Positions 55,724 to 64,000 of a DNA stretch of 64,000 bases are shown here, in pieces; positions within the stretch are counted from its first letter, which is position 1, and every line of letters starts with the position of its first letter. This DNA comes from Tetradesmus obliquus (taxonomy: Eukaryota > Chlorophyta > Chlorophyceae > Sphaeropleales > Scenedesmaceae). Made by a program: the position numbers and the translations under genes. The stretch covers positions 2,266,501 to 2,330,500 of the forward strand of contig CP126192.1 of the NCBI GenBank assembly GCA_030272155.1, in the 5' to 3' direction. Under the pieces are notes generated by a model. The model was not told where the DNA came from. It saw only the letters and a list, made by a program, of their open reading frames with translations, and did not search any database.

Positions 55724-56911
55724 ACACACACAGGCACACATGCTCGCAGAAGCTGAATGTCATAATGACGAGGTGACTGCAGCTGGCAGCCAGCTGCATG
55801 GTACAGAGTGGGAGCAGCAGCGCCGGGTTCCTGACATTCATCGTGAGATTGCAGGCGCATGTGCCCAGCGATACTGCATTGTAGTGTCACACGGTAACGG
55901 ACCCATTGCAATGCACCGATGCATCATCGTATCATACGACCTGATCTGGTTTAGATGGTCTGCCAAGCCCTCGAGGTTGCGAACCACCTCTGCCTGGTTA
56001 CAAACGTCTGTGTCATGTCGACATGAACAGCAGCCGCCCCTCATGCACATACAGCAGGTCGGCGTTCCGTGAAAGCTTGACAAGAAAGATTGACAAGCTG
56101 CTGCCATCAAGTAAAACTCATCTTCCTGCAAAGCAAGACGGGCCAGGAACAGCGCAGTGCAGCACTGCACCACAGGCTTCTATGGCAGCTGTGGATGCCT
56201 GAACGGCATGTGCTGGTGGTGCAAGCACAACTGCAATTGAAATTATACACAACTGGCAGCCAGCTTTGCCTTTGCTTGACAGCACGTTATGCAGATCTGC
56301 ACTTGATGTAACTGCATGATCAACTTGTGTGCACAGCAGCGACAAGCTCATATGGTGCTGTTGTGCACACAGGCCTTCATGTGATGCGGTCAACAGTGTT
56401 GACTCAACACCCCAACCGCATGCTCAACAGCAGCATGGCCAGCAATGCTGGCCCAGCATCACACCTGCGAGGGAGGCTTGCTGGACCAGGGCCAGCACAC
56501 GACTACTTCCATCTGCTTCACATGCTAAAAAAACTCTGAAAACTCCATGTTGACAGCTGTGCACATGCGTCACAGCCAGCTGCCCCTCACACTTGCAGTG
56601 CAGCTGAGCTCTGCAGCGCAGCAACCTGCTGCCAAAAACACTCTTCGTTCCTGCTGCAGTGGCCCCGAAGTAGCCTGAAACACACATGGAGCGATGTGTT
56701 TGTGCATCTGCATTGTGCTGCTGCTGTTGCTGCTGCCTGTGCAAGCTGGCTTACAATATCAGCACGCCCGTCCAGCAAGGTCACAGGTCGCCAGATGACC
56801 CGTGTGCCAAGCCTCCTGGGACGGCAGCTGCCTCTGCTGGATGTGCTGCAGCTGCTCCAGCTGCTGGCTTGCAGGACAAGATTCAAGATTGTTATTGGTA
56901 CTGTGCGCCCT
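55724..56911. other. Convergent intergenic region, no gene seen
   Basis: Lies between the F-box gene (plus) and the small basic protein gene (minus). Open frames of 70-115 codons on both strands show no features. It is expected to hold both 3' UTRs. Confidence 0.5.
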
Positions 56912-57699
56912 TCACTCCGCCATGCCCTCTGCTGCACCTGCTGCTGCTGGCTGCTGCTGCTTCTTGCCGGGTGACTTGCCCAGGATCTCCTCCTGCAGCA
57001 GGCCCTGGATCTGCTTGCTCAGCTTGCGTCGCTCCGTCTTGTTTCCTGCAAGCTTCGTCAGCTTGTTCCTGCAAGGCGGCACACAGCAGCACACGCGGCA
57101 GGGATGCAATAGATACGCGTGAGTTTGTCGTGCTTTCAGTGCCAGCCTTTGCAAACAGTTGCGGCAGTCTGATGATGGCAACCCATGCAAAACAAGTGAG
57201 GCAGCACGGGTTAATGACGGCATGGGGGTGGCATGGATCCGCCCTGGCCAGCCAGTTGTGCTGCTGTTGCAGGGCCATGCAAGCCTGACATGAAAACTTG
57301 CTACTGCTCATGCCTGATATATTCTGCCTCAGCTGTCTTGCTTGTTGTCCCTTCTACACTTATCGGCACGTGCATCCGCTCCTGCTATTGCCAGTCAGCT
57401 GCAGCTGCCTCGCTGACAGCTTCTCAAAATACTCCAAGATGAAACGAGCTGCTACAAATTCACCTGTCTTGCTTCAGGCTCGACACCTTAACCCGCAGCG
57501 CCTTCTTGAGCTCCATGCGCTTGCGCTGCTTCTCTTTTGCAGACAGCTGACCATCTGCTGGCGCCAACTCAGCATCAATAGGGCTGCCAGGCTGCTGCAC
57601 GTCTGCCATCATGTCGTCACCATCCCCTGCACCCTTTTTCTTGTTCTTCTTCTGCTTGTTCTTCTTTTTGTTGGCCTTTTTAGCAAAACCCACCTTCAT
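56912..57699 (-). CDS. Small Lys-rich protein, unknown function (possibly nucleolar)
   Basis: Two exons in transcript order: 57699-57464 and 57068-56912, GT-AG, phases agree; 130 aa. Not assigned to a named family. The N-terminus is strongly basic (KKANKKKNKQKKNKKKG), followed by an acidic/neutral linker. A charged helical half follows (EKQRKRMELKKALRVKVSSLKQDRNKL ... KTERRKLSKQIQGLLQEEI), then a Gln/Ala-rich tail. The Lys clusters look like nuclear or nucleolar localisation signals, and the charged helix resembles small ribosome-biogenesis factors; this is inference from composition. The intron is 395 bp. Confidence 0.7.
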
Positions 57700-59039
57700 T
57701 GTGTCACGTGCTGCTGCTGCAACAGCATAGAAACATCCACAAGGATCATCAGCATGTACCAGCAGCTATCCAAGCGCTACATGTGCTTTAACGTGGACAA
57801 CCAACGGGTGGGTCGACCATGCTGCAATGCTATGCACACTGTCTGCACGGAAGTCCCGAAAGGCGGCATGCTGCTGCTGCCCCTGCTGGCACTGCTGCTG
57901 CACCAAGCACGCAGCCTAAACCACGTAAAAAGATAGATACAGCTGCACATATCCTTACTTGACGGTGGTTTGACCGGGCCAGCAGCTGTGAACGCTGGTT
58001 ATAGGCGGAAGGAGAGCCCGGAAGGGTTTGCTCAGCAACCAAGAGCAGCACGATGGCAAGGTGCAAATACGAGAGATATTCTTGAAAGTGAGGAGGACAT
58101 TCAGCACACACAGCCGACAGGACTATGGAGCCGAGGCCGAAGTGACAAGCACTGGCAGCTGGTTGGTCACTGCAGTGACCTGGACCCTGCGGCATGTGGC
58201 ACTGCTTTGAGGCTCAACTAGGACTGCCACCCCCAGGCATTCCAAAAGAGGACCGTCTAGGTTCAAATATGTTTCGTTACAGCACCCAACCCCACAACAA
58301 CACCAGAACCTGCTGTGCTAGCATGCGATCATGATGCACACACTGGCAGTGTGTGAAGTCCGACCTGGGAGTTCTACTTCACAGTGTGAAGGGGTGCAGG
58401 ACATGCGAGCATGCAGACACTGCAGCAGATGCAGCACTCACACCAGCTGGACGGGGTGGTCAGTACCATGGCTGAACCTTTCTCTGCTACACGCAAGGCC
58501 TGCTCAACTCCGACCTAGCGCATGCCCTCCAGACCTGTGATAAGATGATACCATGCTGCTTCTAGACTGCACAGAGCCAAGGTGAATGCATGCCCTTGTA
58601 TGTACCAGCTGACCATCCCTTGCATGCAGTCCTGCAATCAAGCTGACTTGGCATGCGGGTCAAGATTCATTTTGAGCAACCACAACCCCGCCACCGCACA
58701 ACAGCAACGCTCATTTTCAAACTGCAAAATCTGCTGCTTTTCAGTGAGATGCAACAAGCACACACGTGCACAGCAACTCTGTATTGCTGCAGCGGTATGC
58801 AGCACACAAAACAATCAGGTTGCCACCTGAACAAATGCACATATTGTATGCTTTGACTGCAAACAAACAGGTCGACGTCCACAATGCACACGACAGAACA
58901 ATTGTGTTATGTGCAGTAAGCAAACAAACCAAGCAGGAGCACCGTGCATGACTCCCTAGCCACCCACCCATCTAAGTGACAGGTCATCAGCTGCCTTGCT
59001 TTGTATGATTTGTCATATCAAATACACAAAGCACCCTCC
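57700..59039. other. Intergenic region, no gene seen
   Basis: Upstream region of the small basic protein gene and 3' region of the fibrillin gene. Open frames present are short and without features. Confidence 0.5.
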
Positions 59040-61490
59040 TCAAGCAGCAGCAGCAGAGCTCACTGCAGCACTGGCTGCAGTAACCTCTGCCTGCCCAGCT
59101 GCCGCCTGCGCCTGCTGCGCTGCTGCCGCCTTTGCTGCCGCCGCCGCCTCCCGCTGCTGCTGCTGCTGCTGCTGCCGCGTCATCTCCTGCACGCGCTTTA
59201 TGTCATCATCATCCCTCACGATGCCTCCCTGCTGCAGCACAGCCAGCAGCAGCGCGGCCACCAGCCACACGCTTCCTGCAAGCAGGCGTGCTGCCAGCAA
59301 GCCAGTACTCCACAGCCCCCAGCCGCCAGCAAGCATGCCCAGCAGCGCAGCAGTCAGCCAGGCCACGCCTGACTTGGTGCTAGGCTGGATGCCCACCTGG
59401 TCCATACCTGGAGATGCAAGGCAGCAAACAGCAACGCCAGAAAATAACAACTCTGTCAGAAGCACCTCGATGCGCAACTAGCGGACTGACTAGTATGGAT
59501 TGCTTACAACTGTCCCTCCTGTACAGGCTGGCAGGCTGGCAACTGTTGAACCGCTTCAGCTGTCGAACGTATGTTTCCTGCAGCAGGAAGCATGCCCTGC
59601 AGCTGCACAGACTGCCAGGCTATGCAGCCTGCTGGCTCCTGCAAGCCAGCCCAGCCCACACCGCAGCGTACCTGCTTTGTCTGCCGCGCCACCCCGCGTG
59701 AACACAAACAGGCTGCCCCTGCTGCCCCTGCCCAGGCGCACGCGCTCGTCGAGGTACGGCGTGGACAGCTGCACACTGCTGGGAGGGCCTGCAGGTGGCA
59801 GCAGCAGCAGCGCGTTCAAAAACACAAAGCATGTATGTGCATGCATGGATATGCTGTGATGGCAGCAACGTTGGGCTGCAAAGTCCAGGGGCCGCTGCCG
59901 TGGCTGCATACTTGCTGCTATCGAGCGCCCCAAGCAAATGATGGTTGCAGCGGCTACGGCGAAGCGTACGGACGGCGCAGACAAGCAATGCGCCTACAGC
60001 CGTCACTCACCTATTCTGAAGTGCAGGCCGCTGCCCAGTGACAGCACAGGCGGCTCAAACAGCACCCGCACGGTGTCGCCCTCGCCCGCTGTGCCCCTGC
60101 CGTGTGGCTGCCCTGCCTGTACAGGCACCACTGTGCCGCGCAGGCCCACAGCGCCTGGCAGCACACCAAACAGCTTGAAGGTGACCTGCGCAGCACACAT
60201 ACACTTGCAGGAAGCGGTCTGGCAGGCTGCGGTTTGCTGAGATAATGTTAATGGTGGTCAAATGCGTGTTTGGTGTACAGAGTCTCACAGCTACATTGGG
60301 ATGTGCTGCAATGTTTGATGGTGTGAGCCGCCACAGAAATCAGCATGGTTGGACCACAAGCTGTTGTGCGCGCCGCACTGCTGTCAGCACAGCTGCAGCT
60401 CCCATTGCAGTCCGTGATGCACCACCAGTGTCCCATAACTGTACAGCATGCTGTGCCCCTGCTCATGCACGTGTCACGTGCCATGTGCACCTGCTGCCTA
60501 AGGCTGGCTGAGGCTGCCTGCCTGGCTGCAGCGGCCTCTGGGCCAAAATAAAATAATATACAGCTTGCCTTGTTAGTGGCAATGTCTGGCTGCAGCACGG
60601 ACTGGAATACTCCCGTTGTTTGAAACAGCAGCCGGCCGAGGCGCCCACGGAACCTGCCCCCGGCAGCTGCAGGTGCATGTGCGCGGGCACGCAGCAGAAC
60701 ATGTAGGCATGTGTGAGAAGAAGTGCCGTGGATGGTGCTGACTGGGCCGTTTCACGTGTGCTGTGATGCTGGCAACAGGCGCACAGCTGCTGAGTCACAA
60801 GCAGCTGCTGCTGCTGTTCGTGGCTTGTACAGCCTCTTGCTGTCGCTGCAGGCCCCTGCTGTAGGTTGTGTGCACCAACTTTAATGTATGGTGCCCAGTC
60901 ATCACACTAGGGGTTACTGTTACATGTGTTCCGCATGCCTGCAGCTGCTCAGGGCAGTGCTGCGCTCACGTTGACCCCTCTGGTCGTCGCCGCTGCTGGT
61001 GTAAGCCACGTTATAGTTGCCAAATAGCAGAGGGTTCTGCATTGGGCGCGGCTGCTGGCTGCGGCCTGCTGCCTCTAGCTGGCTGATGAGTGCATCCACT
61101 TCCCGCTTCTGCTCGGGCTGCAGGCTGATGCCGCCATCTGCAAGCATACACATGAACAAGGGTAACACAAACCCAGGCACAGGAACCCTTGGCAAGAGAG
61201 AACACCAGGATCCATATACAATAATGCACACTGGAAGTGGGTGGTGCAAGTACAAGCAGTCCACATGACACACGCAGATCCAACAAGCATGCTACAACAG
61301 AGATAGTGTGCAGCAGCCATTGCGGCGTTCCATCAGGTACCCGTGCACATCCTTGGGTGTGAAGTGCTTGCTTGATTGCTTGGTTTAAACACGGGCATGT
61401 ATGCAGGTGCCATCTGGGATGAACCACCCTGACCTGGCAACCCACCTGTGCCCTGAACCTTGTCAAGGATGGTGCTGACAATGTCTGCTG
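59040..61490 (-). CDS. Plastid lipid-associated protein (PAP/fibrillin) with C-terminal membrane helices; 5' end unresolved
   Basis: Exons in transcript order: about 61490-61446, 61137-60970, 60666-60569, 60185-60011, 59788-59672, 59407-59040; every phase from 61446 onward agrees. Seen: DIVSTILDKVQGT-D, QNPLLFGNYNVAYTSSG (the fibrillin signature region), GGRFRGRLGRLLFQT, PDIATNK-VTFKLFGVLPG and SLGSGLHFRIGPPSS. Then STPYLDERVRLGRG and FVFTRGG appear, as in PAP_fibrillin proteins of plastoglobules and thylakoids. The final exon adds two or three hydrophobic helices and a Gln/Ala-rich coiled tail, unusual for fibrillins and suggesting membrane anchoring. The intron between 60569 and 60185 has a GC donor (AAG|GCAAGC). 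The start codon and transit peptide lie upstream of 61490 and were not found; 62,181-61,978 is one weak candidate exon. Confidence 0.8.
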
Positions 61491-62368
61491 CTGCAGGCCC
61501 AGCAACTCCGTCTCTACACTTTATATGTCGTTGTGGTAACTGTAATCTGCTGGATAAGTTGACGGTTTGCTGCTGCCTCGAACTCCAACAGTAGCCTGGT
61601 GCTGTGCCAGCACCAGAGCAGCGTCGCAGGCTGATCATGCGTACAATTACAAACAAAAAAACAGTTGAGGAGTTAAGCCATCCAGAGCTGTATGAAGAGC
61701 GCCAGCAGCACTTCTGATTGCGATGACACTGCAGATCCGACACACAGAGTTGTTGCTTCCGGCTTGTAGAGAAGCGCAGTGATATTCTGGTGACATGCAG
61801 TTTCGAGATCCTGGCGTTCACTGGACAGTAAGTCCCCGAATGACAGTGACACTGACAACAGACAAGGGGCCCTGAAAGCTGGTGACACAACCGGCAGAGT
61901 GTCGCTTGCATATGCCATAGAATCCTTCAACAAAAAAACAAAAAAACAAGAGTCGTTGCGTGTGTTCCTGAGCGCTATCACTGCTCAGTAAGCTCAACCA
62001 CCATAGGTTCTCCGAGGTCCTTGGTGTCACCAGCACAGTCAGCAGCCTCAAAAGGTTGTGAACGAGCATAGTTACAACTTGGAGGGTCTTCATCGGTTGC
62101 TCTGCTGTCAGAGTGGGCAGGACTTGTATGGAGTAAAGATCGGTGCAACTGCGGTCCGGCGCGATGATGGTGAGGCCTCAAGGATCAAGACATGCCATTA
62201 GTTGTAATTTTCCAGTAATAAAGCTTTTTCTGCGCGTTAGAGCTGGCAGCTGCGGCTTCCAGCACACCTTTAGATGTTGGCGCGCGAAGGACAGCGGACA
62301 CACTTTTCTATGGCAGACAGCCACCTGAACTCACAAATCTTTCTGAAAACTGGCTAATTGCCCCGTTA
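61491..62368. other. Unresolved 5' part of the fibrillin gene and divergent promoter
   Basis: Must contain the first exon(s) of the fibrillin gene on the minus strand and the upstream region of the plus-strand gene at 62369. Candidate minus-strand frames (62181-61978 and 62093-61818) cannot be joined with confidence. Confidence 0.45.
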
Positions 62369-64000
62369 ATGCAGATGGCAAGGCTTACGGTCGCTTGCCT
62401 GGCGCTGCTCAGCCTTTGCTGCATGGCAGCAGCTGCGACAGATGCCGCCACCAGTGCAACAGCTCTTCCTGGACTAGCTTCCAGCAACCAGAGGCTAGCT
62501 GCCGCTATGCAGCAGTCATTGCAGCAGCGTTCTGCACAGCAGCCATCACCCCCATCTTTGCTGGCGTTCCTGCGCAGCGTACTGGGGGCTCCTGTGGCAC
62601 TGCTGATGCCACCAGCTGCATCAGTGCCGGTGGCATCGTCAGCTCTATCAGTGACAGAGCTGCAGCAGCAGGATACAGAGGCAGACCAGGCACTGCCTGT
62701 GCTAGCAGCAGCAGCGGCACCATCAGCAGCAGGTCCAGCAGCTGCTGCAGCAGGCGCTAGCACATCAGCAGGTGCTGGGGCACTCTCTGATGCAGACATT
62801 GACCTCATCAACAGACTGTTCTCACCATCAGACAATACCGGCCCATACAAGTACGACTCTGGCCTGCCGCCGCTGCCGCAGCTGCTGTCGATGGACAGCA
62901 GCGTTGCCACCATCAGTGCAGACAGGCTGCGGCAGCTAGCAAAGCTGGCAGAGCCTATCAGCTGGGTGGCGAGGACTTTTGTGGTTGATGGTGATGCGCT
63001 GCTGAAGTTGCGGCTGTCACCTGACCTGCAGCTAGTGATCCGGGATGTCATCTCCAACTCAATTGCGCAGTCAGCTGACGTGCCTGCTAGCCAGGTGCTG
63101 ACGTTTGCGGCAGCAAACGTGAGCTTGAGTCTGGGGTTCAAGGGCGTAGGTTTTGGCAGCGCTGACAGCCGCGCAACAGCTGACACCCATGCTGGCCTGG
63201 CAGCAGTCAGGGATGCTCTGTCACAGCTTGCAGGAGGCTTTGATGCAAGGCACATTGCAGTCAGCTTTGCACCACTGCCAGCGCCAGGCCTGGCCACACC
63301 AGCTGCAGCAGCAGCAGGCAGCACAAGTCGCCGCATGCTTGCCAGCGAGCAGCAGCAGCAGCCATCCAGGGACTCACCAATGCTGGTGTATGCCAGGTGA
63401 GCATCAGCAGGCTGGCTACTGGTGTGCGGCATGATGCCTACATGCCAGCTAATGCAGTTGGTCCTGTTCTGAAGCACGTAACAGCACATGCTGCAGGGCT
63501 TTTCGCAGAAAACGTGCATACAGGTGCCACTGTGATCACCACAACACGCAACTTACCATTTAGTTGCGTCCTTTCATTCGTCTGCAGGTTTTTCAACGTG
63601 GATCCAGCAAACGCAACCTCCCTCCTCAGCGCCCTCAGCAAGGACTGCACGCCAGCTGCAGCCGTTGCCAACTCCAGCCTGGCAACTGCAGCAGGCCTCG
63701 TGCCAGGCCTAGAAGTGCCACCTATCTGTGAGGCCATATTTGGCACGCAGTTTGTCAAGCGCAGCGTGCCGGTGTCTTTCCGGGCGCTGTCAGTTACGCC
63801 AGTTGAGCGGCCGCAGGCGACAGTGTCACTGAGTGTGGCAGTCGGCCTGACAAGCGCACAGACCTCTGACGGCCTCACTCTGAATTCCACTGCGAATTGG
63901 CTCAACTCGACAGTGCTCGGGGACATGCTGCGCGACCTAAACCTCTCCACTCAAACCCTACCCACAGACTACATGTCAGTCCTGCAGCTGACAGACATGC
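62369..64000 (+). CDS. Predicted secreted/cell-surface protein, N-terminal part (runs off the window)
   Basis: Exon 1 is 62369-63396 and exon 2 starts at 63588 and is open to the window end; the phase-2 join (Ala-Arg-Phe-Phe) agrees. In-frame ATGs at 62369 and 62375 precede a signal peptide (MARLTVACLALLSLCCMAAA). The next 120 residues are Ala/Gln/Ser-rich. Then comes a block with an alternating pattern: LRLSPDLQLVIRDVISNSIAQ, a helix, ASQVLTFAAANVSLSL. This pattern recurs in exon 2 (ATVSLSVAVGLTS ... LNSTANWLNSTVLGD). Such strand-helix-strand modules with N-glycosylation sequons suggest SEA-like extracellular repeats, comparable to blocks in the gene at 14-21 kb. No enzyme domain is visible. 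Function unknown. Confidence 0.72.

Noticed and set aside
62308-63519. 403-codon minus-strand open frame
   Set aside because: Antisense shadow of the signal-peptide-bearing secreted protein exon; runs of Ala/Ser with no conserved motif.

Overview
What it is. The window is nuclear DNA from a chlorophyte green alga. Genes are split by many short spliceosomal introns with typical green-algal junctions (donors GTGAG/GTGCG/GTAAG, acceptors usually TGCAG). Exons carry CAG/GCA runs coding polyGln, polyAla or polyLeu. The gene content includes an axonemal radial-spoke protein (IQUB/FAP267), a plastid fibrillin, a mitochondrial bc1 core protein and a giant beta-helix surface protein. Base composition looks more moderate than Chlamydomonas reinhardtii, so a Scenedesmus/Tetradesmus-like or related chlorophyte is a reasonable guess but not shown. 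Coding models were built by joining exons whose splice phases agree; single open frames are usually only one exon of a gene. | Layout. (+) 416-2332 tRNA adenosine deaminase ADAT2; (-) 3430-6826 QCR2-like inactive M16 bc1 core protein; (+) 8880-12443 IQUB; (+) 14011-20833 secreted Cys-rich modular protein (partly resolved); (-) 23075-27945 secretory protein fusing a METTL24/Methyltransf_22-like methyltransferase to a GT-A-like glycosyltransferase; (-) 29371-32971 TFIIE beta; (+) 33439-39146 RECQ1-type DNA helicase; (+) 40421-51543 giant POMP/beta-helix, multi-pass, EF-hand protein; (+) 53026-55723 F-box protein with EXECUTER-like C-terminus; (-) 56912-57699 small Lys-rich protein; (-) 59040 to about 61490 PAP/fibrillin with C-terminal membrane helices; (+) 62369 to beyond the window end, a second secreted protein. 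| How they relate. This is not an operon or a defence island. Housekeeping genes (tRNA editing, respiration, transcription, DNA repair, ubiquitination) alternate with large secretory or cell-surface genes. TFIIE beta and RECQ1 start head to head across 467 bp and may share a promoter; QCR2/IQUB and fibrillin/secreted protein are also divergent pairs. | Most interesting items: the methyltransferase-glycosyltransferase fusion, joined inside one exon; a three-copy H-x-x-Y-[YI]-x-[LM]-W motif in the cytoplasmic tail of the giant surface protein; nine F-[DN]-P repeats in the same protein; degenerate copies of exon 5' edges left in introns of TFIIE beta and RECQ1; a GC-AG intron in the fibrillin gene; and a G23 tract in an intron of the RecQ helicase gene.
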